Of a DNA stretch of 64,000 nucleotides, positions 24,491-33,972 are shown one piece after another. Below the pieces are notes generated by a model. It searched no databases and had not been told where the DNA came from. It was given only the letters and a program-made list of their open reading frames with translations. The position numbers and the translations under genes are program-made. The stretch is from Marinomonas sp. CT5 (GTDB lineage: Bacteria > Pseudomonadota > Gammaproteobacteria > Pseudomonadales > Marinomonadaceae), in assembly GCF_018336975.1 (NCBI RefSeq), contig NZ_CP025572.1, positions 579,155-643,154 on the forward strand. Reading direction: 5' to 3'. Positions within the stretch are counted from its first letter, which is position 1, and each line of letters begins with the position of its first letter.

Positions 24491-25381
24491 TTAAATGTTT
24501 GGGTGATTACTGAGTACTCTGAATTTTCCTGGTGGAATCCCTGACGAGCGTTTGAAAAAACGTGAGAAATAGCCAGGGTCTTTAAAGCCTAAGTCGTAAC
24601 TAATTTCTTCTATGGAACGCACTGTGTAAATAAGACTGCGTTTTGCTTCTAATAAAACACGGTCATGAATTAAGTCGAGCACACTTTGATTAAACGTTGT
24701 CTTACAAAGTCTATTTAAGCGGCTAGTAGTGATCCCTAAGGCGTCTGCATATTGTTGGCTGGTCCAGTGCTCTCGATAGTGTTTTTCGATCAATTCTTTG
24801 AGTTGGTGTGCTTGACTACCTTCTGTTCTGTTGGTGATGTGGTGCTTATCATTGGTTTGTTGTCTATGAAGCATTAATAAGATGGCTTTGATGAGATATT
24901 CACTCATTAAAGCTCGTCCTTCGCGTATATAAGACGCTTCACTTTCTAGCTGCTGTATCAATGGCCAAAGCTCAGAAAACATATTACGGTGGCCATTAAA
25001 ATCGATATAACAAGCTTGACTAAGCAGAGGTTGAATAAACTTGGCCGCTTTTTCTTGGTAGGCATCTTCCAGCAGAGGTTCTGCGATGCTGATCACTCTT
25101 CCATCCGTATCTGGTGCAAAGCGAAAACCATGTACAACACCAGCAGGAACAATAATTGCCCAGGCGCCTTGCAGTTTTTGTTGTTGCTCATCCAGCTGAA
25201 TTTTAGCTTCGCCAGATTTTAGAATTAATATTTGAAAAAGCTGCGCATGTCGGTGTGGATTGATTTTCCATCCTAAATCACCACTGCGGGATTCTATGTC
25301 TTCAATATGGAAAAACTCGGAGTCATTAATCCAACTGGATTCACCATACAGCCCAAAGTGAGGAATGTTTGTTTTCGTCAT
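24491..25381 (-). CDS. pobR: AraC-family activator of pobA (PobR type)
   Basis: The 296-residue regulator has an N-terminal cupin-like sensing domain (PHRHAQLFQILILKSGEA, VPAGVVHGFRF) and a C-terminal AraC DNA-binding domain with two helix-turn-helix units (TSQQYADALGITTSRLNRLC and SIEEISYDLGFKDPGYFSRFF). AraC-type PobR proteins activate pobA in response to 4-hydroxybenzoate. It is divergent from pobA across 295 bases, the usual arrangement. The name rests on this context plus the domain type. Confidence 0.88.
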   Translation of the reverse strand: MTKTNIPHFGLYGESSWINDSEFFHIEDIESRSGDLGWKINPHRHAQLFQILILKSGEAKIQLDEQQQKLQGAWAIIVPAGVVHGFRFAPDTDGRVISIAEPLLEDAYQEKAAKFIQPLLSQACYIDFNGHRNMFSELWPLIQQLESEASYIREGRALMSEYLIKAILLMLHRQQTNDKHHITNRTEGSQAHQLKELIEKHYREHWTSQQYADALGITTSRLNRLCKTTFNQSVLDLIHDRVLLEAKRSLIYTVRSIEEISYDLGFKDPGYFSRFFKRSSGIPPGKFRVLSNHPNI

Positions 25382-25548
25382 AGCTTCTTTCTTATTTTTT
25401 AATGCTTCGAAATGTACTTTTAAAGCTTATTTTTACTTTTAGGTCCAAAGCGTACAGGTAAGCATAAATTTATCGAGTTTTTACGTCAAAAGAGACAAAA
25501 AATCATATTATTTGATTGTTTTTTCATCCGTCATTAAATGCCGAAATG

Positions 25549-25571
25549 ATCAAAAAGTACAATTTTTTGAT
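25549..25571. promoter_or_regulatory. Inverted repeat in pobR-pobA control region
   Basis: ATCAAAAA-N7-TTTTTGAT is a perfect 8-base repeat 105 bases before pobA and 167 before pobR. It is a candidate regulator site, but AT-rich symmetry can arise by chance. Confidence 0.4.
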
Positions 25572-25634
25572 GAAAAATCACCTAACGTATTGCTCCTTTA
25601 TCTTTCATTATGTCCCTCACTGGTATGTTGATGA

Positions 25635-26879
<1,245 letters not shown>

Positions 26880-26903
26880 GAAATAACAGTAAATAGGTAA
26901 TAA

Positions 26904-26945
26904 AAAAATAGCGGCAATGTAATTATTATTACAGCCGCTATTTTT
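26904..26945. terminator. Rho-independent terminator of pobA
   Basis: AAAAATAGCGGC and GCCGCTATTTTT form 12-base arms. The loop itself contains TGTAAT and ATTACA, extending the stem. A T-tract closes the right arm. Confidence 0.85.
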
Positions 26946-27012
26946 GTTTCAGATGTGTTTATTGAGGCTTTTTATCCGTCAGTTAACACGCTGTTTTTGT
27001 TTTAATGCACGG

Positions 27013-28032
27013 TTAATTCAAACGTGTTAACCAAGTAAACATCGCTTCAATGGCTTGGTTAGACCAATTTATAGTGGCTTGTTCCTGAGCTTTACCTAGG
27101 TTCTTAGCAATGCCCCTGGCACTGACTGTCCAAGAAGCAAGACGTGATCCAGTTGGATCAATAAGTTCCAAGGTGCCATCCTCAAACACATAATAGCGAC
27201 CATCTTGCGTTTCTTGATGCTGGGCCGTTCGGCTGTTTAGTGTGAATAAAGAATCACTTTTAGGCGTCAGACCAAACTTTGATAAGGCGCTAGCAAGGGA
27301 ATCGGCTTGTCTGGTTGAGGATACATCAAAGCCGTAGCGGCTTAATGCTAGGTTAAGCCGATCTTCTATTGTTCGAATGTCTGCATCGGCTTTACCAGCA
27401 GAGGTTCTTTCGGTCGAATAAAGACTTAGTTCATCTTGGTATGATTTGCGCTGAGCAAAATACGGAATGAGCTGCATGTAGATTTGCCAGTCTTGCGGTT
27501 CAGGAGACGGGTCTTTGTTCTTTGTTAGTGATGCGGCGTGATTACGTATGCTGTCGTCTGTGTCATTAATAGCGCTTTTTAATTTGGCGACAATACGCCT
27601 GCGATCAAGAGATTGCAGCGCATAGACGTAGTTTTTACCTGCAAAACGTTGCTCGTTGTGAGCTTGTTCTAGTTCAATAGGGGCAGTGGTGACCTGAGTG
27701 TAGGCCGTTTGTGTTTTGGAAACTTGTTCTCCGCCTTGTCCTGATCGCACTTGGGTGTCTTGCGTATTTACCTGACTGACCTGCGTGCGGAGCTGTTGGG
27801 CGATTTGAACATTGCCGTTTTGCTCCGCTTGCGTGAAGGCCAGTGCGATATTTTCAATACGCGGTGCACTACCAACACCATATATGTGCGTGCTGTCCTG
27901 CGGAGGAGACGATACCCAATCGGGCAAGGTCTCACTTTTTTGGGTATTGGTGCCTAAACAGCCAGTTAAGGTGACTAATAGGCCTGATACCACCATCCAG
28001 TTAAGCGGTGCAGGTAAAGCGGAGAGTTTCAT
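27013..28032 (-). CDS. LPP20-family lipoprotein
   Basis: The 339-residue lipoprotein has lipobox LTGC with acylated Cys25, followed by the LPP20-type start LPDWVSSPPQDSTHIYGVGS (conserved PxWVxxPP and YGVG). The middle is helical and Gln-rich, and the end (WSNQAIEAMFTWLTRLN) is again helical. The third gene of a cluster of three outer-membrane lipoproteins, it starts 2 bases after the LpoB-like gene ends. The order COG3014-type, LpoB-like, LPP20 recurs in many gammaproteobacteria, which implies a joint envelope role. Its exact function is not known to me. Confidence 0.8.
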   Translation of the reverse strand: MKLSALPAPLNWMVVSGLLVTLTGCLGTNTQKSETLPDWVSSPPQDSTHIYGVGSAPRIENIALAFTQAEQNGNVQIAQQLRTQVSQVNTQDTQVRSGQGGEQVSKTQTAYTQVTTAPIELEQAHNEQRFAGKNYVYALQSLDRRRIVAKLKSAINDTDDSIRNHAASLTKNKDPSPEPQDWQIYMQLIPYFAQRKSYQDELSLYSTERTSAGKADADIRTIEDRLNLALSRYGFDVSSTRQADSLASALSKFGLTPKSDSLFTLNSRTAQHQETQDGRYYVFEDGTLELIDPTGSRLASWTVSARGIAKNLGKAQEQATINWSNQAIEAMFTWLTRLN

Positions 28033-28034
28033 TT

Positions 28035-28661
28035 TTAGAAAAAGCCTTTGTCAGCCAATTTTTTGATTTTCTTTTGACCATTCCATACTTCGCGGTTGGT
28101 GGTCATATCAATCAACTTAAGGTCAACTTGATAGAAGCTAACACGTTGGTCGCCATTGGAATCAACAATAGAGTTGATGCTGCCTGATAGGGCAAAGCCA
28201 GCGCCTTGTTCTAGACCAAATTTGGCAACGGTGTCGGGTGCGGCATTCAGTTCTTGTTCTTCACGTTCGCTACGCACTTCATCGCGTTCTGCACCTGATA
28301 CGACAAAGTCGACTTTGCCAGAACGAATTAAGCTGCGTTTGATGTCATTGATAAAGGTATCAACTGGGATGTGTTCTGATGTCTTATTGCGAATAGTCTG
28401 AACGATAACGGTTGGGTTACCTTTATTGCTGAAATTGTAGTTGCGGAACCAAGGGAATGTCAGCATGTCTCCCATCATCTCTTCCGCTACGAGACGAGAG
28501 TCTGTGTCATTCCAACGGTCAGACAACATAACATCTTCGTTTGTATCAAGACGCTTAACACTGCCTGAACAGGCAGTTAATAAGACCGCCATAAAAAGGG
28601 CAACTAAGCCTTTCCAGAGCAGAGAAAGTCTTTGAGATTGCTTCACTTTAACGATGTGCAT
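28035..28661 (-). CDS. LpoB-like lipoprotein (penicillin-binding-protein activator family)
   Basis: The 208-residue lipoprotein has lipobox LTAC with Cys31. The globular domain carries the LpoB/COG3417 pattern: VAEEMMGDMLTFPWF, NPTVIVQTIRNKTSEHIP, DTFINDIKRSLIRSGKVDFV, and the late FYQVDLKLIDMTTNREVW. In E. coli, LpoB reaches through the peptidoglycan from the outer membrane to activate PBP1b. COG3417 members outside Enterobacteria are less studied, so the target here is inferred. A GGAAAA site supports the start. It is flanked by two other lipoprotein genes in the same operon. Confidence 0.82.
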   Translation of the reverse strand: MHIVKVKQSQRLSLLWKGLVALFMAVLLTACSGSVKRLDTNEDVMLSDRWNDTDSRLVAEEMMGDMLTFPWFRNYNFSNKGNPTVIVQTIRNKTSEHIPVDTFINDIKRSLIRSGKVDFVVSGAERDEVRSEREEQELNAAPDTVAKFGLEQGAGFALSGSINSIVDSNGDQRVSFYQVDLKLIDMTTNREVWNGQKKIKKLADKGFF

Positions 28662-28724
28662 AGTATTTTCCTTACGTCCATTTAGCCTGATACCAAGCCA
28701 TTAGTGTAATCAATTAAGTAGAGT

Positions 28725-30392
28725 CTAATCGGGATTGCGCAGATTCCAAAGCGTAATTTTATTAGCGTCTAGTTTGACTTTTCCCAGAGAGAATTTTTTA
28801 TCCTTTACTTGATAATCTGGCATGTATTCACCTGGAGGTAATGATTCACGGGTTAGTCTTATTTGTGCTGGTAATGTCAGCCAATTACGTGTGTCTGCGG
28901 CGGATGAAGCAAACACCGCCACTTGTCCAATCAAGTTCAACAGTAAGGCGGCATTTTTATCTTCCACATTGGACGACACTTGATACGCTAGCCAACTGCG
29001 TAATAACTCTCTCACCAAACCTTCGTAGATGTCTCTTTGTGCTTGAGCAAGTTGCTCTTGGAAGGCGATATCAGCGAGTGATGTCATCCGTATACTGTTC
29101 TTAAAAGACTCTGTTTCAGACGAGTTTATTTGTAATTCGGGTTGGTGTTGGTCCAAGGTAAAGCGGCGATAATATGGCACTGTAACGCGAACCGTTTGTT
29201 CAGTGAGCAGATTGTCAATATTGGCGGAATGCAACTGTTGCCAAGCAGGACGGCCAAGAATTACTCGTTTGGTAAAAATACCAGAAAACGTTCCCCAAAC
29301 ACCGCCCGTTTTATAATTGGCAATTAAGTTGAGAGGATTGATGTCTGCATAAACTAGAGTGAACCAACGAAATGCATCATTTGTTTCTGTGTTTCCTCCA
29401 CCATGGAGCGGTTCCAATACTAGTGAGTAGGCCCTTGGGTCAGCATACAATAATAAAGTCATTTCACTTTTATCAGGAATGAACCCTTGGTGTTCCAGAA
29501 CCACCAGTTCCGCATTCCCTTTGTGGTACTGTTTAAGTGTTTCTTTCATATCGACAGACAGTTTTTCGTCTATCTTTTGCTGAATTTCACTTTGGCTAAA
29601 GCCACCTTTTTGCATCATCCGAATGGTATCTAGCCATGCCCGTTCTGCGGTAATGCTTGGTAAATCATATTGCTTGGCATAACCATCTTCATATAAATGG
29701 GCGGCTTTTTGGTAACTGATTCGGGCGTCGTCAAATTCGCCACTCATCTCGTATTGCAAGCCTTCCATATAACGCGCCCAAGCGTCATCTCGATAGAGAA
29801 ATTTGTCGGTGTCACGCCCTCCAGTATAGAAATCGCCTAACCAGCTAAGTGCCTTTAAGTAGAAAGCTTGGTTTTCTTTGGCATTGAGGTCTTGGTAACT
29901 TGGGTTTTGTGCGCGGATTTCATTAAGTTTTATATCAATGCGTCTTACTTCTACTAAAGCGGCATCCATAAGTTGGCGTTTTTTAGTTGTTTTTTCTGCT
30001 TTGTCGGCTAGTGCTAGATAATTTAGGGATTTAAGGTAACTTATATAAACGCGTTCCATACCACTGCCGCGATAATCGCTTTGTCTGGGATTAGTTAATA
30101 ATGCCCAAGCGCGATTAGAGAAGTTCTCAGGGAAAAAAGTATCGCTTAATCGTTCTGCTTTTTCTAATAGGGCATTGCTGCGTTCATAGTCGCCTTGGTT
30201 TTGGGCAAGGGCACCTATTTCCATATAGTAAAGTAGCTGGTCTTGTGGATTGTTTAAGACGCCTTCTAGCTTACCTTCTGCTTCTTGCCATTCGCCTTTT
30301 TTTGCTAAGCTTAAACCTTCATCAATGTCTTGTTTGTAGGTTGCACAACCAGCCAGTAAGAAAAGACTTAGCCAAATAAATACCCACTTCAC
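28725..30392 (-). CDS. COG3014-type TPR lipoprotein
   Basis: The start is GTG 30392, preceded by AAAGGA at 8 bases. Lipobox LAGC gives Cys16. The N-terminal half is a tetratricopeptide-like helical repeat region (LAKKGEWQEAEGKLEGVL, GDYERSNALLEKAERL, MSGEFDDARISYQKAAHLY). The second half contains WFTLVYADINPLNLIANYKTGG and a beta-rich section ending LGKVKLDANKITLWNL. This 555-residue type is conserved next to LpoB-like and LPP20 genes. The short CPxC gene stops 1 base before its GTG, so the two are translationally coupled. Function is unknown; it may scaffold the other two lipoproteins. Confidence 0.8.
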   Translation of the reverse strand: MKWVFIWLSLFLLAGCATYKQDIDEGLSLAKKGEWQEAEGKLEGVLNNPQDQLLYYMEIGALAQNQGDYERSNALLEKAERLSDTFFPENFSNRAWALLTNPRQSDYRGSGMERVYISYLKSLNYLALADKAEKTTKKRQLMDAALVEVRRIDIKLNEIRAQNPSYQDLNAKENQAFYLKALSWLGDFYTGGRDTDKFLYRDDAWARYMEGLQYEMSGEFDDARISYQKAAHLYEDGYAKQYDLPSITAERAWLDTIRMMQKGGFSQSEIQQKIDEKLSVDMKETLKQYHKGNAELVVLEHQGFIPDKSEMTLLLYADPRAYSLVLEPLHGGGNTETNDAFRWFTLVYADINPLNLIANYKTGGVWGTFSGIFTKRVILGRPAWQQLHSANIDNLLTEQTVRVTVPYYRRFTLDQHQPELQINSSETESFKNSIRMTSLADIAFQEQLAQAQRDIYEGLVRELLRSWLAYQVSSNVEDKNAALLLNLIGQVAVFASSAADTRNWLTLPAQIRLTRESLPPGEYMPDYQVKDKKFSLGKVKLDANKITLWNLRNPD

Positions 30393-30393
30393 G

Positions 30394-30513
30394 TTACATT
30401 CCTTTATCTAAAAACTGATTTGCAAACAGTAGAGCGAATAACGCAAAGCAAGCGAGGTAAAGGAATAACCAGCGAGCTCTTAAACAGTTTGGGCAAGGTT
30501 TTTTCTTTTTCAT
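30394..30513 (-). CDS. 39-residue CPxC membrane microprotein
   Basis: The reading frame starts MKKKKPCPNCLRARWLF, continues through a hydrophobic helix (about residues 15-32: LFLYLACFALFALLF) and ends DKGM. A GGAAG ribosome binding site lies 6 bases before the ATG. The stop codon is 1 base from the GTG of the following lipoprotein gene, whose ribosome binding site lies inside this frame. A basic head, one CPxC pair and a single helix suggest a small inner-membrane protein that may bind metal or undergo thiol chemistry. It heads the lipoprotein operon. Confidence 0.65.
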   Translation of the reverse strand: MKKKKPCPNCLRARWLFLYLACFALFALLFANQFLDKGM

Positions 30514-30555
30514 CACAGCTTCCAATACTAAAAGTGAATGGCCAATATTATGCAA

Positions 30556-30585
30556 TAAAAAAGGAGGCGCGTGGCCTCCTTTTTA
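30556..30585. terminator. Bidirectional-looking terminator downstream of secB
   Basis: AAAAAGGAGGC and GCCTCCTTTTT form 11-base arms (30558-30568, 30574-30584) with loop GCGTG. It lies after secB and before the CPxC gene, both on the minus strand. Confidence 0.85.
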
Positions 30586-30617
30586 TTACTTGCTGTGCTT
30601 TTATGACGAGCAAGGCA

Positions 30618-31097
30618 TTATTGAGTTGTTTCAGTCTGTTGCTTTTGTAGGCTTTCTAGATAAAGTGCATCAAAATTGATGGGGGCAAGCATGATGGCTG
30701 GGAAGCTGCCTTTAACAATAATCGCATCGATGTTTTCGCGCGCATATGGGAATAATGTCGCAGGACAGAAAGCTCCCAATGCATGGTGAAGTTGCTGATC
30801 ATCAAGGCCAGAAATAACGAATAGACCTCCTTGTTGAACTTGAACTAAATAACCTGTTTCAGTGCCATTTTTTACTGTAACGGTGACTTCTAATACGACT
30901 TCATAAACACTTTCACCAACTTGACGGCTTTTAGTGTTAAGTTCTAAGCCCACTTCTGGCTTCCATTCTTCTTGGAAGATCATGGGAGAGCGAGGAGATT
31001 CAAAAGAAATGTCTTTTAGAAATACGCGCTGCATAGAAAGCTGCGGTGTCTGTGGCTCTTGGTTTTGAGCTTCTGGTGTTTCTGATATATCGGACAT
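30618..31097 (-). CDS. secB: Protein-export chaperone SecB
   Basis: The 159-residue chaperone shows the SecB hallmarks: QRVFLKDISFESPRSP, FQEEWKPEVGLELNT, YEVVLEVTVTVKNG, CPATLFPYARENID and FPAIMLAPINFDALY. SecB tetramers keep preproteins unfolded and pass them to SecA. It is the last of the rhodanese-grxC-secB series, an arrangement common in gammaproteobacteria. The N-terminal 18 residues are acidic and variable. Confidence 0.96.
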   Translation of the reverse strand: MSDISETPEAQNQEPQTPQLSMQRVFLKDISFESPRSPMIFQEEWKPEVGLELNTKSRQVGESVYEVVLEVTVTVKNGTETGYLVQVQQGGLFVISGLDDQQLHHALGAFCPATLFPYARENIDAIIVKGSFPAIMLAPINFDALYLESLQKQQTETTQ

Positions 31098-31163
31098 TTT
31101 GGTTCCTTTTTTTAATAAGTCATAAGTAAAACGACAGTAAAATTTTAAATAATACCGTGCGGT

Positions 31164-31418
31164 TTATTGAGCTAATAAATTATCTAATTTGTTGTTATGT
31201 TCAAGGTCAAAAAGGTCATCGCATCCACCTACATGTTGCTCACCGATCCAAATTTGTGGAACAGTATGGCGGCCGCTTTTTTGCTTCATTTCTTCTCGTA
31301 CAGCGGGTTTACCATCAACAATAATTTCGTCAAAGGAAACTTTTTTAGCATGTAAAAGCTGTTTTGCACGAGTACAGAAAGGGCAGTAATTGCTTGAGTA
31401 GATAGTGACAGTAGACAT
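31164..31418 (-). CDS. grxC: Glutaredoxin 3
   Basis: The 84-residue thioredoxin-fold protein has the active-site pair Cys12-Pro-Phe-Cys15 (the usual residue pair in GrxC is CPYC), the cis-Pro motif TVPQIWI, and the glutathione-binding GGCDDLFDLE. It reduces protein disulfides with glutathione. It lies 11 bases after the rhodanese gene and 66 before secB, probably in the same transcript. Confidence 0.95.
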   Translation of the reverse strand: MSTVTIYSSNYCPFCTRAKQLLHAKKVSFDEIIVDGKPAVREEMKQKSGRHTVPQIWIGEQHVGGCDDLFDLEHNNKLDNLLAQ

Positions 31419-31429
31419 AATTTTCTCCC

Positions 31430-31849
31430 TTATCCTTTTACCAGTGGCAGATTAGACGATTGCCACTCCGCAATGCCACCCTGTAATTTGTATACTTTGG
31501 TGAAACCTGCTTTTTTAAGGTCTTTCGCACTAGCGCCAGACGTTACACCAGATTTGCATACTATGATGATTGGGGCGTCTTTGTGTTTCTCAAGGCGATT
31601 TAGGTTGTCTTTCATTTTAGTCGCAGGGATATTCAGCGCACCCGTAATATGGCCAGTGCTAAATTCTTTTTCTGGACGAATATCGACAACAACCGCATCT
31701 TCTGTGTTCATAAGATTGGTTGCGGCAGAAGGGGCAAGGCCTTTTGCTCCGCCTTGGCTTTCAACAAAAAGTAGTGTGGCAAGAATCGCAAAAAAGACAG
31801 CGACCATTTGCCAGTGGTTGATAGAAAATTCAATAAGTTGGTTCATCAT
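31430..31849 (-). CDS. Membrane-anchored rhodanese-like protein
   Basis: This 139-residue protein has an N-terminal membrane helix (about residues 12-32) and one rhodanese domain: VVVDIRPEKEFSTGHITGAL, then the active-site loop VCKSGVTSG with its Cys, and LQGGIAEWQ. The homologue YibN sits at the same place before grxC and secB in E. coli. The active loop faces the cytoplasm if the helix inserts as usual. Tandem ATGs at 31849 and 31846 make the start uncertain by one codon. The sulfur donor or acceptor is unknown. Confidence 0.88.
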   Translation of the reverse strand: MMNQLIEFSINHWQMVAVFFAILATLLFVESQGGAKGLAPSAATNLMNTEDAVVVDIRPEKEFSTGHITGALNIPATKMKDNLNRLEKHKDAPIIIVCKSGVTSGASAKDLKKAGFTKVYKLQGGIAEWQSSNLPLVKG

Positions 31850-32005
31850 AATCGTAAGACCTATATTTAAACTGGGAGCATTATACACGGACGGTTGAAT
31901 CGGTACATACTACAAGCACCAGATGATAAAGATATGATGAAAAGATGAATCGATTAGTGGTAGATAACGAGCCACTATGACTCGTTATCTTGAAGGGCTT
32001 ACCTG

Positions 32006-32809
32006 TTATTTTGTGTTGGTGGAATTAAAAATCTTATCGGCATTACCTTCGATAAAACTGTCGAATAACACCCCATCAGGCATGACATGGCGACGGGCGA
32101 ATTCATAAAAACAGCTAGGAATGGTTTTTTGAACACCATCGGCAAAGGTGTAGTCGACTTTGTCAGCCATAGTTGAGGATTGCTCCAAGAAAGACTCAGG
32201 AGAACCTTTTACCAAACCACCTACTTGGTTAAGCGCGTAGCCTTCGTTTTGCAGCAATGTGTTCACTTTTTCAATAGTTGGGAACTTCTTCAAGTGATTA
32301 ATGCTGACCGTAAAGTGGTTGGCTTGCAGTCCCATTGTTAATAGCCAAGCGGCATATTCGCTGTGCTCAGCAAGAGCTAGATATTCAGCTTCCGTTGGTG
32401 TTTCCCATAGTTTTCCTGCCCAAAAAATAGCCGGTGTTTGTACCGCATTGCCTGGGATCTGTGCGATGTATTTGCCGAGGATGTCTTGGCAATTTTCTGG
32501 AAGCTCTTCTACTAATAACTCAGACAAAAAAATCTTTGGCGAATCTGCATCGGTTTGATGTTTGTAACAACGGGCTTTGAGATGCTTACTTTCAAAGCGA
32601 AATGCCCCGTAAGCTTTATAGCCAATGGCTTCTAGTTGTGGTTCAAGTTTGTCTAAGGAAATAGGCGAGTTGTTAAAAGTACGAAAAGCAACGTGATCAT
32701 TCAGCACATTTTCGCCATGGCTTTTAAAAAGTTGCTGGATACGCTGTGCTTGTGGCGTGATGTCTGTGTAGTGATCCCACAAGGATGCGAAAAAATCGGT
32801 CGGAGTCAT
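32006..32809 (-). CDS. DUF1338 protein, short form; probable 2-oxoadipate dioxygenase/decarboxylase
   Basis: The 267-residue protein carries the DUF1338 core: LNDHVAFRTFNNSPI with the metal-binding His, HLKARCYKH, PKIFLSELLVEEL, and GLQANHFTVSIN with a second His, plus CFYEFARRHV. Characterised DUF1338 enzymes (HglS/YdcJ) convert 2-oxoadipate to D-2-hydroxyglutarate in lysine catabolism, but those are about 450 residues long. ATG 32809 follows AGGAAA. It lies beside the LysR-amaB-amaA block in a layout like that of Pseudomonas putida, which supports the assignment. The activity of the short form is inferred. Confidence 0.82.
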   Translation of the reverse strand: MTPTDFFASLWDHYTDITPQAQRIQQLFKSHGENVLNDHVAFRTFNNSPISLDKLEPQLEAIGYKAYGAFRFESKHLKARCYKHQTDADSPKIFLSELLVEELPENCQDILGKYIAQIPGNAVQTPAIFWAGKLWETPTEAEYLALAEHSEYAAWLLTMGLQANHFTVSINHLKKFPTIEKVNTLLQNEGYALNQVGGLVKGSPESFLEQSSTMADKVDYTFADGVQKTIPSCFYEFARRHVMPDGVLFDSFIEGNADKIFNSTNTK

Positions 32810-32906
32810 AAGGTTTCCTGCAATAGTGTTAGATCGATCCAATTACTTTAGTGTAATGATCTGCCGTTATGCAAAAGGTAAAAATGCACGTTGTGATGCA
32901 TAAAAG

Positions 32907-33776
32907 TTATGCGAGCTTAATTTCGGTCGGGCTTTTGTTAATTAATAATTGCTGCTTAGCTGTCAGAATGGTATTGATGAGATGAGCTGGGAAACTGCGA
33001 GTTTTCTTGTGAGCCAAACCAACCACACGCTTTAGCTTTACATCGTTCAACGGGCGCAAACATAGGTCATTACGGCCACGGGATGATTGCTCGGGAATGA
33101 GTGAAATTCCCAATCCAGCCGCAACCAAATCCAATGCGTACTCTTCTGTTTTGACTTGTGCTCGAACGTCAGTAGTGAGTTCTTGTTTTTGCATCAAGTA
33201 GTTCCAAGATTCCAAAATGTCACATGGCGTTCGTGAAATAAACGGCTGTTTGTCAATTTGCTTGATGGATAAAGAAGGGAAATCCGCTAGCCAGTGATCC
33301 AACGGCATAGCGATCACATAGTCATCTTCCCAAAGCGGATAAAATACATCTTCTTCTGAGGTGTAGCGCTGGCAAGTAAAGCGTAAGTCGGCGCTTTCGG
33401 ATTCATCGACCAGTTTCAATGTCAGCCCGTGAACTTCATCGAGCATGGTTTTGATGACTTGGCTGATTAAAGCACCCGATAAAAAAGGTGTTAGGGAAAT
33501 AGACAAAGCTAGCGGTGCTGGGGTATCGCTGAATAGACTGCGCATGGCGCTGAGGTCGCTGACCATCTTGCAAGCGTGTGGATACAGCTGAGAGCCGCTA
33601 TCGGTAGGCGATACTCCTTTAGAATGACGGACAAACAGCTTAGTTCCTAAATCCTCTTCTAATTGTGCAACCGTCGTGGAAATGGAGGGTTGCGCGACAA
33701 AACAGCGCTTTGCGGCGGCGCTCAGACTACGCTCCTCGTAGACAGCAATAAAATAGCGTAATGATCGAATGTCCAT
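32907..33776 (-). CDS. LysR-family regulator of the pipecolate/lysine locus
   Basis: The 289-residue regulator has the LysR helix-turn-helix (SLSAAAKRCFVAQPSISTTV, then LEEDLGTKLFVRHSKG) and an effector domain with LVAAGLGISLIPEQ. It sits between the DUF1338 gene and the divergent amaB gene, as in Pseudomonas putida. A perfect inverted repeat lies in the 196-base shared promoter region. It probably activates amaB and amaA in response to a pathway intermediate such as pipecolate or aminoadipate. Confidence 0.9.
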   Translation of the reverse strand: MDIRSLRYFIAVYEERSLSAAAKRCFVAQPSISTTVAQLEEDLGTKLFVRHSKGVSPTDSGSQLYPHACKMVSDLSAMRSLFSDTPAPLALSISLTPFLSGALISQVIKTMLDEVHGLTLKLVDESESADLRFTCQRYTSEEDVFYPLWEDDYVIAMPLDHWLADFPSLSIKQIDKQPFISRTPCDILESWNYLMQKQELTTDVRAQVKTEEYALDLVAAGLGISLIPEQSSRGRNDLCLRPLNDVKLKRVVGLAHKKTRSFPAHLINTILTAKQQLLINKSPTEIKLA

Positions 33777-33839
33777 AGGCCTGCTCTTATTAAAAGGTGA
33801 CGTTTACAAAAGTGCTGTTTTGTATGCCTTTGTAATATA

Positions 33840-33866
33840 CCTATAGAGTTGTTGTCTTGCTATAGG
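33840..33866. promoter_or_regulatory. Candidate LysR operator in amaB promoter region
   Basis: CCTATAG-N13-CTATAGG is a perfect 7-base inverted repeat, 64 bases from the LysR start and 107 from amaB. Its symmetry and location suit a LysR-type activator. Confidence 0.55.
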
Positions 33867-33972
33867 AAAAAACTAGACCACTAGCAGGAAAACGGTATTT
33901 CTCATTCTGGACTAGGCTGGTTAAGGTGAAGCTATTCTCGTAACACTCATTAAACTAATTTTAGAGGTTCTT

